From Methylophilaceae bacterium (GTDB lineage Bacteria; Pseudomonadota; Gammaproteobacteria; Burkholderiales; Methylophilaceae), in NCBI GenBank assembly GCA_013141125.1, contig JABFRO010000003.1:1-46457 (forward strand): a DNA stretch of 46,457 bases. The letters are read 5' to 3'. The translations under genes were made by a program, and so were the position numbers. Positions 25,120 through 33,743 of this stretch are shown here, piece by piece. Under the pieces are notes generated by a model, which was not told the origin of the DNA, ran no database searches, and saw only the letters and a list, made by a program, of their open reading frames with translations. Each line of letters begins with the position of its first letter. Positions within the stretch are counted from its first letter, which is position 1.

Positions 25120-25463
25120 ATAGCTAAATCTCCTGTGCAGAAGCCATAAACCCGCCTTGATGAAGCATTTCCGGCGCATCAATAGGCTCTATTTTCACTG
25201 ATGGTTGATTCCTGTCATCAGCTGTGGCGAGTTTATCACGCTGGTCGTTACAAAGCGGAAAGTGGCTTTCCGGTAATCAGCCCAGGCGAAAGTTTACCAT
25301 TGACAGACGGCACGTAGCTAAAGCCCTGCATTTCATATTTTGGCTATACTTTCAACAAATTCAATTGGTTATAAGTCCATTTAAATGCCTGAAAATCTGA
25401 CACAGGCATGGCATGCTTCTTGTTATGAAGTTATACTAAAACCTCATAAGTTGGAGACGTAAC
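25120..25463. other. Divergent promoter region, dehydrogenase and nickel permease
   Basis: 344 bp without a gene. It holds the AGGAGA site of the dehydrogenase, and on the other side a putative -10 TATACT at 25432-25437 inside the dyad described separately. Nothing else stands out. Confidence 0.45.
25423..25449. promoter_or_regulatory. Candidate NikR operator over the nickel permease promoter
   Basis: TTATGA (25423-25428) and TCATAA (25444-25449) form a perfect dyad with a 15-bp spacer. The known E. coli NikR operator is GTATGA-N16-TCATAC, so half-sites and geometry are close but the spacer is one base shorter and the outer bases differ. A TATACT -10-like box lies between the half-sites, so binding would block RNA polymerase. 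The nickel permease start is 15 bp further on. Confidence 0.4.
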
Positions 25464-26273
25464 ATGCAAGCTTCACAGGAAACTTTATTCCCCTTGATGG
25501 CGCTGGCCATTGTTTTGGGCTTGAAACATGGCATGGATGCCGACCATCTGGCGAGCATAGACGGTTTGACCAGATACAATGCTTCCGCCGAGCGCCCGCA
25601 TCTGGCGCGTCTGTGTGGTTTTCTGTTTTCTTTGGGGCACGGCACGGTGGTATGCGTGGTTGCGGTGACAGCCAGTCTCTTGTTCAAGCAAGCCGCCATG
25701 CCAATCTGGCTGGACAACGTGGGCGCTTGGGTTTCGACTTTTTTTCTGCTGTTATTGGGTGCGCTGAATCTGTATGCCGTGTTTTCTACGCCCAGCCACG
25801 AAATGGTCAGCCCATTGGGTCTCAAAGGGCGCATTCTGGGGCGCTTTAATCATGCCGGACATCCGGCGCTGGTGGCATTGGTGGGAGCCTTGTTTGCCAT
25901 TTCTTTTGATACGCTGTCACAGGCTGCGTTGTTCTCCGCCGCCTCTATCCATTTTGGCGGTGCCATTTATGCACTGGTGTTGGCTTTTTGTTTTATGCTG
26001 GGCATGATGGTCACCGATGCCGCCAATGGCCTATGGATTAGTCATTTGTTGCGCCGCGCCGATGCGACGGCTCGCGCCGCTTCGCGCATCATGGGTCTGA
26101 CCGTGGCTATGCTTAGCCTTGGTGTGGCAGCGCTGGGGTTGTCGCGCCGTTATGTCCCCGAAGCCGCCGCCTGGCAGGAGGGGCGTGAGTTGATGATAGG
26201 AACTATCGTTATTGCAATTGTCGGTGCCAGCTTTCTGTTTGCCCGCTACTTGCCGCGCCGCTCATCCTATTGA
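25464..26273 (+). CDS. Nickel/cobalt permease, NiCoT-like
   Basis: 269 residues, hydrophobic, with six to eight membrane segments. LGLKHGMDADHLASIDGLTR (about 19-38) is the HxxxDADH nickel/cobalt signature of the NiCoT/HoxN superfamily, and LGHGTVV (about 56-62) and FAISFDTLSQAALFSAAS (about 137-154) match other conserved parts. It imports Ni2+ with high affinity into the cytoplasm, supplying HypA/HypB. TTGGAGA precedes the start. Shorter than HoxN (about 350), closer to the compact HupN/UreH-like forms. A NikR-like dyad covers its promoter. Confidence 0.85.
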   Translation: MQASQETLFPLMALAIVLGLKHGMDADHLASIDGLTRYNASAERPHLARLCGFLFSLGHGTVVCVVAVTASLLFKQAAMPIWLDNVGAWVSTFFLLLLGALNLYAVFSTPSHEMVSPLGLKGRILGRFNHAGHPALVALVGALFAISFDTLSQAALFSAASIHFGGAIYALVLAFCFMLGMMVTDAANGLWISHLLRRADATARAASRIMGLTVAMLSLGVAALGLSRRYVPEAAAWQEGRELMIGTIVIAIVGASFLFARYLPRRSSY

Positions 26274-26697
26274 CGCGCATTTAAAACTGATTAGCGGTGC
26301 GCGTTGAATTCTGGTTGGGTGCGAGAGCGCATGTGTAAGCTTCCCGATTGATTTCGCCCCTCTGGATGTTGCCGATTTAAGTTCGACAGGGTGCAAGGCG
26401 AAGGGCGTAGATTCGGTTTACTACCGTCATAAGTCAACTTCGATATGCGCGAAAAAGTTTGGGCGTATCGCGGTAGAGCGTTAGTCCAAGTTTGGTTGAG
26501 GTGGTAATTCATAACGGTTGATTGTTGTTTTTTATTGCGCGATACTGCATGTGCCAGAAAAAATATCAAAGGGTCTTTTGGTAAGCGCTTGGCTTAATGA
26601 GCAATTCTTAATGACACATCCCAAAGTCAAAAATTCGATAACAATGTGACACTTCGAATTTGAATTTATGGGACTTTAACTTAATGCACCACAGAAT
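26274..26697. other. Intergenic region, no gene seen
   Basis: 424 bp between the nickel permease and selO. Frames on both strands are short and lack ribosome-binding sites or recognisable motifs. A degraded gene cannot be ruled out but no family is recognisable. The selO promoter is presumably in the AT-rich last 100 bp. Confidence 0.4.
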
Positions 26698-28287
26698 ATG
26701 CACATACCTGAATTTGATAATAGTTTTTTAAATAAATTACCTGGCGATAGCAGCAGTGAGAACTTTTCACGGCAAGTGCTGAAAGCTTGCTGGTCAAAAG
26801 TGGCTCCGACTCCGGTAGTTAACCCCAAGCTTCTGGCGTACTCCAAAGAAGTTGCAAACTTGCTGGATTTGAGTGATGAACTAATGGCCTCTCCGGCGCT
26901 GACACAGGCCTTGGCGGGAAACCAATTATTGCAAGGCATGGAAACTTATGCCACTTGCTACGGTGGCCATCAGTTTGGACATTGGTCTGGCCAGCTTGGG
27001 GATGGGCGCGCCATTTTCCTGGGAGAGTTGCTTAATCGCGCGGGGAGGCGCTTTGAGCTGCAATTAAAAGGGGCGGGGCCAACGCCTTACTCACGGCGTG
27101 CGGATGGCCGCGCTGTGTTGCGCTCCTCTATTCGAGAGTTTCTTTGCAGCGAGGCCATGCATCATCTAGGTGTGCCAACTACGCGCGCTTTAAGTTTGCT
27201 AGCCACCGGTGAAACCGTCATTCGCGATATGTTTTATGATGGCCACCCAATGGCCGAGCAAGGTGCGATTGTGTGCCGTGTTGCCCCGTCATTTACACGT
27301 TTTGGGCATTTTGAAATTTTAGCTGCTAGAGGTGATTTTGATTTATTGAAAACTTTAGTCAGCTTTACCATAGCGCGTGATTTTCCTGAATTGTTGGCTA
27401 ATTTTAAAAACCGCATTGCAGATGATGTTGTCGATGCAAGCCTGATTAAACAATGGTTTATTGAGATTTGCGAGCGTACCGCAGTCATGATTGCGCACTG
27501 GATGCGCGTGGGTTTCGTGCATGGCGTGATGAACACGGACAATATGTCCATCCTCGGTTTGACTATTGATTATGGCCCTTACGGCTGGGTGGATAGTTTC
27601 GATCCGGGCTGGACACCCAACACCACGGATGCCGACGGCAAACGTTATCGCTTTGGTCGCCAACCGGAAATTGCCCGCTGGAATCTGGAACGTTTGGCCG
27701 ATGCGTTAAATACGTTATTACCTGAAGGTGAAAATTTAAGCCCGGAGTTAAAGCATTTTGACACGAGGTATTTTGCTGAATTTAGCAGTGCGCTTGCCGG
27801 TAAATTCGGCTTTATGCACTGGCAGGATGGCGATGAAACCATAGTAAATACCTGTTTTGATTTAATGAAACGCGCTGAAGTGGATATGACCTTATTTTTC
27901 ACGCAACTGGCTGAGCTTGACATCAAGCAACCGGACACTGAAATTTTGCGAATCGCCTTTTATTCTGATGACAGCTATCAACAATATGCGCAGGATTTTT
28001 TAGCTTGGCTGACAAATTATATAACGCGTTTACAGCAGGATGCCGAGACTACGGAATCGAGAATAAGGCGTATGCAGCAATTTAATCCGCGCTATGTGTT
28101 ACGCAATTATCTGGCGCAAGAAGCGATTGATTTGGCCGAACAAGGCGATTTCAGCCGAATACATACCCTGCTGCAAGTGCTGCGCAAGCCCTATGAAAAA
28201 CAGGATGGACGCGAGCAATTTAGTGAAAAACGCCCGGATTGGGCGCGGAATAAGGCGGGTTGCTCCATGTTGTCATGCAGCTCATGA
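26698..28287 (+). CDS. selO: Protein adenylyltransferase SelO (YdiU)
   Basis: 529 residues, family length. SelO is a pseudokinase-fold enzyme that transfers AMP from ATP to Ser/Thr/Tyr of proteins, linked to redox stress. Conserved stretches are ETYATCYGGHQFGHWSGQLG (about 81-100), LQLKGAGPTPYSRRADGRAV (about 122-141), and the catalytic/metal region VHGVMNTDNMSILGLTIDYG (about 275-294). The C-terminus is LSCSS, where animal SelO has selenocysteine; here it is a normal TGC Cys. No Shine-Dalgarno is clear at ATG 26698. Monocistronic and convergent with ychF. Confidence 0.94.
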   Translation: MHIPEFDNSFLNKLPGDSSSENFSRQVLKACWSKVAPTPVVNPKLLAYSKEVANLLDLSDELMASPALTQALAGNQLLQGMETYATCYGGHQFGHWSGQLGDGRAIFLGELLNRAGRRFELQLKGAGPTPYSRRADGRAVLRSSIREFLCSEAMHHLGVPTTRALSLLATGETVIRDMFYDGHPMAEQGAIVCRVAPSFTRFGHFEILAARGDFDLLKTLVSFTIARDFPELLANFKNRIADDVVDASLIKQWFIEICERTAVMIAHWMRVGFVHGVMNTDNMSILGLTIDYGPYGWVDSFDPGWTPNTTDADGKRYRFGRQPEIARWNLERLADALNTLLPEGENLSPELKHFDTRYFAEFSSALAGKFGFMHWQDGDETIVNTCFDLMKRAEVDMTLFFTQLAELDIKQPDTEILRIAFYSDDSYQQYAQDFLAWLTNYITRLQQDAETTESRIRRMQQFNPRYVLRNYLAQEAIDLAEQGDFSRIHTLLQVLRKPYEKQDGREQFSEKRPDWARNKAGCSMLSCSS

Positions 28288-28295
28288 CAACATGG
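28265..28295. terminator. Hairpin overlapping the selO stop codon
   Basis: Perfect 13-base arms (CCATGTTGTCATG 28265-28277, and reverse complement 28283-28295) with a CAGCT loop. It covers the last codons and the stop of selO, between convergent selO and ychF. No T-tract follows, so it could work as a weak or Rho-assisted terminator or protect the mRNA end. Confidence 0.5.
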
Positions 28296-28323
28296 GGAGG
28301 TACTATGAATAAGTACAATGGAG

Positions 28324-29409
28324 TTAAACGTTAAACCTAAAATGCATCACATCGCCATCTTGCACGATGTACTCCTTGCCTTCCAGACGCATTTTCCCGG
28401 CTTCTTTTGAACCTTGTTCGCCTTTGTAGGTGACAAAATCCTTGTAGTTGATGACTTCTGCACGAATGAAGCCGCGTTCAAAATCGGTATGGATCACGCC
28501 GGCGGCTTGTGGTGCGGTGGAGCCTTTATGCACAGTCCAGGCGCGGACTTCTTTCACACCGGCTGTGAAATAGGTTTCAAGCCCCAATAATGTATAAGCT
28601 GCGCGGATCACACGATCCAGACCCGCTTCAGTTTGACCTAATTCAGCTAAAAACATCAGCTTGTCTTCTTCTTCAAGATCAGAAATTTCCGCTTCAATTT
28701 TTGCGCAAATCGCCACAACCGGGGCATTTTCCCTACGCCCAAGCTCCTCAACCAGCGTTAGTAATGGATTGTTTTCAAAACCGTTTTCATCCACGTTGGC
28801 CAGATACATCACCGGTTTGACGGTAATCAGGCATAGCGGCTTGATTAACGTAAGTTCATCAGCATCCAAACCCAGCGTGCGTACTAGTCGCCCCTGGTCT
28901 AAACACTTTTGCACTTTATCTAGTACCGCACACAGTGCAACCGCGTCCTTGTCGCCTGATTTGGCTTTTTTCCCTTCACGTTGTAGCGTTTTTTCGACGG
29001 TTTCCATGTCAGCCAGCGCCAGCTCAGTGTTAATGATTTCAATGTCGGAAAGTGGATCAACTTTATTGGCTACGTGGATAACATTATCATCATTGAAACA
29101 ACGAACTACGTGAGCAATGGCATCAGTTTCTCTGATATTGGCGAGAAATTTGTTGCCCAAGCCTTCACCCTTGGAAGCCCCCGCCACCAAGCCGGCAATG
29201 TCTACAAACTCCACGATTGCAGGCTGCACGCGCTGTGGGTTGATAATGTCAATCAATGGTTTCAGGCGTGGATCCGGCACTTCAACGATGCCTACATTTG
29301 GCTCAATAGTGCAGAAGGGATAGTTTTCAGCGGCAATGCCCGCTTTGGTAATGGCATTGAATAAGGTAGATTTGCCTACATTTGGTAGTCCAACAATTCC
29401 GCATTTCAT
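28324..29409 (-). CDS. ychF: Redox-regulated ATPase YchF (Obg-like)
   Basis: 361 residues. It has the G1 motif [13 protein letters not shown], switch segment [24 protein letters not shown]3 motif, and the C-terminal TGS-like domain with [13 protein letters not shown], and [13 protein letters not shown] ending MHFRFNV. YchF binds ribosomes, hydrolyses ATP rather than GTP, and is a negative regulator of oxidative stress response. Last gene of the rplY-pth-ychF run on this strand; a hairpin region separates it from pth. Confidence 0.96.
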   Translation of the reverse strand: MKCGIVGLPNVGKSTLFNAITKAGIAAENYPFCTIEPNVGIVEVPDPRLKPLIDIINPQRVQPAIVEFVDIAGLVAGASKGEGLGNKFLANIRETDAIAHVVRCFNDDNVIHVANKVDPLSDIEIINTELALADMETVEKTLQREGKKAKSGDKDAVALCAVLDKVQKCLDQGRLVRTLGLDADELTLIKPLCLITVKPVMYLANVDENGFENNPLLTLVEELGRRENAPVVAICAKIEAEISDLEEEDKLMFLAELGQTEAGLDRVIRAAYTLLGLETYFTAGVKEVRAWTVHKGSTAPQAAGVIHTDFERGFIRAEVINYKDFVTYKGEQGSKEAGKMRLEGKEYIVQDGDVMHFRFNV

Positions 29410-29441
29410 TGTGTTTGCCTATACTTTTTAACTGGTTTGAT

Positions 29442-29486
29442 CTGAATCCTGGCTAAACCAGGACTTCTGGTTAAACCAGGATTCAG
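29442..29486 (-). terminator. Nested hairpin between pth and ychF
   Basis: Outer arms CTGAATCCTGG (29442-29452) and CCAGGATTCAG (29476-29486) enclose inner arms AACCAG (29456-29461) and CTGGTT (29467-29472). It begins directly after the pth stop on the minus strand. No clear T-tract, so it may be an attenuator or mRNA-end structure within the operon. Confidence 0.5.
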
Positions 29487-29487
29487 G

Positions 29488-30075
29488 TTATGCCGGATTG
29501 GATTTTGTATGTAATTTCAGCATTGCCGCTTCGAAGCTACCTTCCAGCAGCATGGCTAGCAACGCGCTACTTTTGTCTATACTATGTTCTATTAATTGTG
29601 TTTCATCGCGCAGTGGAGCGTGTAATACATAATTGACCACGGCGCTTCTATCACCGGGATGCCCAATACCCAAACGCAAACGCCAGAAATCAGTCGTGCC
29701 CAAATGCGCCGCAATATCTTTCAGGCCATTATGACCACCATGCCCACCGCCTTTTTTCAGCTTTACATTACCTGGCGCCAAATCAAGCTCGTCATGCACA
29801 ACCAAAATGGCATCTGGCGGAATTTTGTAAAACTTCGCCAGCGCGCCCACCGCGCGCCCACTGGCATTCATGAAGGTGCTTGGTTTGAGCAACCAGGCTT
29901 CATGTGAACCTGATTTTAAACGGCCTGCCCAGCCAAAAAACTTGGCTTCCATTGACAGCTTGCTGGAAGTCTCGGCGCTGATCTGATCGACCCACCAAAA
30001 GCCAGCATTATGGCGTGTGTCTGCGTATTCGCCGCCGGGGTTACCGAGACCTACAATGAGTTGGATGCCTTGCAT
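29488..30075 (-). CDS. pth: Peptidyl-tRNA hydrolase
   Basis: 195 residues from ATG 30075; a longer frame from 30105 would add 10 non-conserved residues overlapping the upstream terminator. LIVGLGNPGGEYADTRHNAG carries the catalytic His, KPSTFMNASG the conserved Asn, and VVHDELDLAPGNVKLKKGGG the Asp loop with GGHNGLKDI. It releases peptides from peptidyl-tRNA that drops off ribosomes. It follows rplY in the conserved betaproteobacterial order. Confidence 0.96.
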   Translation of the reverse strand: MQGIQLIVGLGNPGGEYADTRHNAGFWWVDQISAETSSKLSMEAKFFGWAGRLKSGSHEAWLLKPSTFMNASGRAVGALAKFYKIPPDAILVVHDELDLAPGNVKLKKGGGHGGHNGLKDIAAHLGTTDFWRLRLGIGHPGDRSAVVNYVLHAPLRDETQLIEHSIDKSSALLAMLLEGSFEAAMLKLHTKSNPA

Positions 30076-30105
30076 GGTGTATATATCAGCATTCCATTTA
30101 AACAA

Positions 30106-30138
30106 TAACGCGCGCCCGAATTATCGGAACGCGCGTTT
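30106..30138 (-). terminator. Probable Rho-independent terminator after rplY
   Basis: On the minus strand AACGCGCG-TT-CCGA-TAAT-TCGG-G-CGCGCGTT forms a GC-rich stem followed by ATTGTTT. It sits about 30 bases after the rplY stop and 31 bp before the pth start, so pth and ychF would depend on read-through or a weak promoter. Confidence 0.65.
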
Positions 30139-30166
30139 ATATTTCGCCAAAACTTATAAAGCCCAA

Positions 30167-30775
30167 TTACTCGGCGGCGGCTTCTCCAGCCTCATCCACC
30201 TTGGCACCGCGTGGCTTGGTGATGGTAGCTACAGCAACATCTTCACCGTGGCTCAGTTGCACAAACTCAACGCCTTTTGGCAATTTGATTTCGGACAAAT
30301 GTACAGAGTGACCCGCTTCAAGATTGGCCAGATCGACTTCAATAAACTCGGGCAGATCGGTTGCCAGGCAAGATACGTCAACTTCGGTATAGATATGCGC
30401 AACAACGCCATGTGCAGTTTTTACACCGGGAGCAATTTCAGCATTCACAAAGTGCAATGGCACTTTGACGTGAATTTTTTCGCTTGCGCTTACACGTTGC
30501 AAATCAATATGCTGAATGGTGCCGCGTACTGGGTGCAATTGAAAATCACGCAATAATACGGATTCTTTTTTGCCATCCAGATCAAGCGTCAGAATCGAAG
30601 AGTGAAAAGCTTCATGACGAAATTCAAGGTACAAAGCCTTGTAATCAAATACAAGGCTAACAGCCTCTTGGTCGGCACCGTAAACAATACCGGGCACTTG
30701 GTCAGCGCGACGCAGACGGCGGCTCGCACCCGTTCCTGAGCTATCGCGCTTGCTTGCTTTAATCAAAATTTCCAT
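30167..30775 (-). CDS. rplY: 50S ribosomal protein L25/general stress protein Ctc
   Basis: 202 residues, the long two-domain TL5/Ctc form. The N-terminal 5S rRNA-binding domain (about 1-90) has the R-x-x-x-R-x-x-G-x-x-P-G-I-V-Y-G pattern (RRADQVPGIVYG) and DFQLHPVRGTIQHIDL; the C-terminal beta domain (about 95-185) follows, ending in an acidic/alanine tail. AGGAG lies 8 bases before the start. Lies 91 bp downstream of prs on the same strand. Confidence 0.95.
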   Translation of the reverse strand: MEILIKASKRDSSGTGASRRLRRADQVPGIVYGADQEAVSLVFDYKALYLEFRHEAFHSSILTLDLDGKKESVLLRDFQLHPVRGTIQHIDLQRVSASEKIHVKVPLHFVNAEIAPGVKTAHGVVAHIYTEVDVSCLATDLPEFIEVDLANLEAGHSVHLSEIKLPKGVEFVQLSHGEDVAVATITKPRGAKVDEAGEAAAE

Positions 30776-30823
30776 TTTACAACTCCTAATTGTGTGTCAT
30801 CCGCGACCAGACAACACGATTGT

Positions 30824-30849
30824 GACCAAACTGCAGCTGCATTTTGGTC
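30824..30849 (-). terminator. Hairpin between prs and rplY
   Basis: GACCAAA (30824-30830) pairs with TTTGGTC (30843-30849), with TGCAG/CTGCA extending the stem. It follows the prs stop and precedes the rplY start. No T-run, so it is more likely an intercistronic structure than a full terminator. Confidence 0.35.
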
Positions 30850-30866
30850 GAAATTTATACTGACTT

Positions 30867-31817
30867 TTAATCTATGAACAACGAGCTAACCGAATCTTCA
30901 CTACTAATGCGGCGTATGGTTTCAGCTAACAACGCGGCGGTACTTAATTGGCGAATTTTTGCACAAGCGACAGCGGCAGGCGAAAGCGGAATAGTATTCG
31001 TCACTACCAGCTCATCCAGCTGCGAATTGGTGACGCGCTCAACCGCCGTGCCCGACAAAACAGGATGCGTACAGTACGCTACTACTTTGATTGCACCGCG
31101 CTCTTTAAGCGCGGCGGCAGCTTCGCAAAGGGTATTCGCGGTATCCACCATATCATCCATAATGACGCAGCTACGACCCGCCACATCGCCGATGATGTTC
31201 ATGACTTTAGCAACGTTGGGCTTGGGTCGACGTTTGTCGATGATGGCTAAATCGGAATTTATTTGCTTGGCCAATGCACGTGCGCGCACTACACCGCCCA
31301 CATCCGGTGAAACTACGACCAAGTTCTCATACTTTCTTGTCAGCAAGTCATCCAGCAAAATAGGCGTGGCGTAGATATTGTCTACCGGAATATCAAAGAA
31401 GCCTTGTATTTGATCTGAATGCAAATCCATCGTCAGCAAGCGATTGACGCCAACGCTGGTCAGCATATTAGCGACAACTTTAGCGGTAATGGCCACACGC
31501 GCTGAGCGTGGGCGGCGATCTTGTCGGGAATAGCCCAAATAGGGGATGGCGGCTGTAATACGTCCAGCTGATGAACGGCGCAAGGCATCCACCATCACCA
31601 TCACTTCCATCAAGCTGTCATTGGTTGGTGTGCAGGTGGATTGCAATACAAAAACATCCTTACCACGTACATTCTCCAGCAACTCGACCAACACTTCACC
31701 ATCACTAAAGCGGCCTACTGTTGCTCGCCCCAAACCGATGCCAAGATGACTTACAACTTCTTCGGCAAGCTTGGGATTAGCGTTACCAGTAAACACCATC
31801 ATGTCGCCGTTAGCCAT
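30867..31817 (-). CDS. prs: Ribose-phosphate pyrophosphokinase
   Basis: 316 residues, typical class I PRPP synthetase. [20 protein letters not shown] at the start, the ATP site with [12 protein letters not shown], the catalytic flexible loop with DKRRPKPN, and the PRPP-binding [17 protein letters not shown] are all present. It makes PRPP from ribose-5-phosphate and ATP for nucleotide, His and Trp synthesis. It follows tRNA-Gln and its terminator, so it probably has its own promoter in the 120 bp between. Confidence 0.97.
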   Translation of the reverse strand: MANGDMMVFTGNANPKLAEEVVSHLGIGLGRATVGRFSDGEVLVELLENVRGKDVFVLQSTCTPTNDSLMEVMVMVDALRRSSAGRITAAIPYLGYSRQDRRPRSARVAITAKVVANMLTSVGVNRLLTMDLHSDQIQGFFDIPVDNIYATPILLDDLLTRKYENLVVVSPDVGGVVRARALAKQINSDLAIIDKRRPKPNVAKVMNIIGDVAGRSCVIMDDMVDTANTLCEAAAALKERGAIKVVAYCTHPVLSGTAVERVTNSQLDELVVTNTIPLSPAAVACAKIRQLSTAALLAETIRRISSEDSVSSLFID

Positions 31818-31941
31818 GATAGAGATTCCTATAGTTAGAATAAGCAGCTGAGCCTGGGTGTTTCATATCATTGATGTTTCATTTATTGATATTTCATTTG
31901 TTCGCGCGGTTATTGCACGATGCATGAGAAACAGCCAAGTT

Positions 31942-31972
31942 AAAAAACAAAAAGCGTGTAAATTTACACGCT
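31942..31972 (-). terminator. Rho-independent terminator of tRNA-Gln
   Basis: On the minus strand the palindrome AGCGTGTAAATTTACACGCT (31953-31972) is followed by a run of Ts (TTTTTGTTTTTT). It starts 12 bases after the tRNA 3' end. Confidence 0.85.
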
Positions 31973-31983
31973 CGATAAAATTC

Positions 31984-32060
31984 TGGCTGGGGAGGAAGGA
32001 CTCGAACCTTCGGATGCTGGGATCAAAACCCAGTGCCTTAACCAACTTGGCGACTCCCCA
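31984..32060 (-). tRNA. tRNA-Gln (anticodon TTG), CCA encoded
   Basis: Reading the minus strand from 32060: acceptor TGGGGAG pairs with CTCCCCA; D-arm GCCAAGTTGGTTAAGGC; anticodon stem CTGGG/CCCAG with loop TTTTGAT (anticodon TTG); T-arm AAGGTTCGAGTCCTT; discriminator G and encoded CCA. 77 nucleotides. It lies between ispE and prs as in many betaproteobacteria and may be co-transcribed with ispE and processed. Confidence 0.97.
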
Positions 32061-32079
32061 ATTAATCTGTATTTATTGC

Positions 32080-33015
32080 TTAATCAGCGTAATGACTTAA
32101 TGGATGCTGATTCAATCCACGCGCCATAAAACCGCGCAACCCTGACCCTACTAATTTTTTCAGCTCGGCATCTTCCAGCGCTTGCTTTAGCACTTGATTC
32201 GCTTCTGCTTCATTTTCAAACTCGGCAAACACCGATGCACCTGACCCACTCATACGCGCTTGTTTGTACTGGCTTAGCCACTTTAAACAAGCAGCAACAG
32301 CAGGTTGTTGCCGTGCGACCAGAGATTCAAAATCGTTATGAAACCATGCCTCTGAACCCTTGCCAGAAACCACATCTCTGGAAAAGGCCGCTATTGTCGT
32401 AGGAACTGTGTCTCTTGTCAATTCCCTACTAGCAAAAATTTGAGCGGTTGATACATGTACCGGCGGGGTTAGCACCACATAATAAGCCGGCGATAGGCTG
32501 ATCGGCTGTAATTTTTCCCCAACACCTTCCGCCCAGGCATTTTTGCCATAAACAAAAATCGGGACATCTGCCCCTAGCTGCAAGCCCAGCGCTAGCAGCT
32601 CTGTTCGCGGCAAATGCAAATTCCATAAGCGGTTTAATGCGAGCAAAATTGTCGCGGCATCCGAGCTTCCACCACCCAGTCCGCCACCCATCGGAATATT
32701 TTTCTCAATGGCAATATCCACCCCTAAACTGCAAGTTGTGTGTCGCTGCAACAAGCTTGCTGCACGTACACAGAGATCATTCTGTTCGGGAACACCCTCC
32801 ACATGGGTAACGCGCCGAATCGCGCCATCCTGACGCGGTTTAAGGTAAATCGTATCGTAAAAATCCAATAGTCGAAACACTGTTTGTAAAAGGTGGTAGC
32901 CATCTTCACGTTGGCCGACAATGTGCAGAAACAGATTTATTTTGGCAGGTGCGGTGAACACTTGAAAACCCTGAGTTTCCAGAAGATGTGGCTGTATTTT
33001 TACGTCCTGAGTCAT
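32080..33015 (-). CDS. ispE: 4-diphosphocytidyl-2-C-methyl-D-erythritol kinase
   Basis: 311 residues. GHMP kinase family: [20 protein letters not shown] (substrate-binding Lys and YH), the ATP loop [31 protein letters not shown], and the C-terminal [14 protein letters not shown]. It phosphorylates CDP-ME in the non-mevalonate isoprenoid pathway. AGAGGT upstream of the start at proper spacing. Starts 11 bp after lolB. Confidence 0.96.
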   Translation of the reverse strand: MTQDVKIQPHLLETQGFQVFTAPAKINLFLHIVGQREDGYHLLQTVFRLLDFYDTIYLKPRQDGAIRRVTHVEGVPEQNDLCVRAASLLQRHTTCSLGVDIAIEKNIPMGGGLGGGSSDAATILLALNRLWNLHLPRTELLALGLQLGADVPIFVYGKNAWAEGVGEKLQPISLSPAYYVVLTPPVHVSTAQIFASRELTRDTVPTTIAAFSRDVVSGKGSEAWFHNDFESLVARQQPAVAACLKWLSQYKQARMSGSGASVFAEFENEAEANQVLKQALEDAELKKLVGSGLRGFMARGLNQHPLSHYAD

Positions 33016-33026
33016 GGTGGCGCTTT

Positions 33027-33737
33027 TTACCTCTTGTTATCTTGCCCGTTATGGTTCTGATTGATGTTGTCTGAATCTGCCTGATTGCTTGAGGCTGCCT
33101 GTACTGACACGCTCCACTCTTTAATAACGAGCTTCAGGCTAAGTTCATGATTACGCAAATTGATTTTATTGGGCAGCTGAAAACCATCAATTTCAATATA
33201 TTGCGGGTACTCTATTTCCCACCCATTCTGCTTAAGTCTGGTGATTCTCCCCAAGGCATCCCAATGTGTCAGCTCCGCCAAGCCGGAGGTGGGATGCCCC
33301 AGTATCCAATCCGCCAATCCGGTAACTGGTAGCCGCCAACCCAACACCTCATAAGTGAGCGATTCTGCATCTCGCGCAGTATAAGTTTTGCGGTCTGCCG
33401 TGACCAGCGTCACACCTTCAGGCGCGGTCTTAATCGTGGCAAACTGGCTTCCGAGAGGTGAGAAAAGTGCGATGTCATCCTTGGGAATCTGATTTGCACC
33501 ACGCTCATGCTGCCATTGCGCGGTACCGGAAAATCCTTTGCCATTGGCTTGTACGCCGATGCGGCCATTGAGATTAAATTGACGTATTTTTGCCAGATCC
33601 TGCATGTGTTGCCGATGTATTTCGGGTAAATTTTCCGGCTGTCTTAACGCTGTGGACGGAAGCGCAGCACATCCCGCCAAAAAAAGTCCAAGTATTATGG
33701 ATAAATCTCGACTACGCCGCCTGCAAGTATTCAACAT
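33027..33737 (-). CDS. lolB: Outer-membrane lipoprotein LolB
   Basis: About 236 residues from ATG 33737 (a TTG at 33743 is possible). The signal peptide ends in the lipobox FLAGC. The mature part has the LolB pattern: [40 protein letters not shown] and [19 protein letters not shown]. LolB receives lipoproteins from LolA and inserts them into the outer membrane. It follows the TPR gene by 6 bp. The C-terminus is an Asn/Gln-rich, less conserved tail. Confidence 0.93.
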   Translation of the reverse strand: MLNTCRRRSRDLSIILGLFLAGCAALPSTALRQPENLPEIHRQHMQDLAKIRQFNLNGRIGVQANGKGFSGTAQWQHERGANQIPKDDIALFSPLGSQFATIKTAPEGVTLVTADRKTYTARDAESLTYEVLGWRLPVTGLADWILGHPTSGLAELTHWDALGRITRLKQNGWEIEYPQYIEIDGFQLPNKINLRNHELSLKLVIKEWSVSVQAASSNQADSDNINQNHNGQDNKR

Positions 33738-33743
33738 GCGCAA

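Noticed and set aside
28265-28295. Hairpin at the selO end as a bacterial SECIS element
   Set aside because: The codon is TGC (Cys), the stop is a normal TGA at 28285-28287, and the loop does not resemble a bSECIS loop.
28305-28334. Nine-codon open frame MNKYNGVKR after selO with AGGAGG before it
   Set aside because: Very short, overlapping the ychF 3' end, no conserved feature; the Shine-Dalgarno-like GGGGAGG belongs partly to the hairpin.
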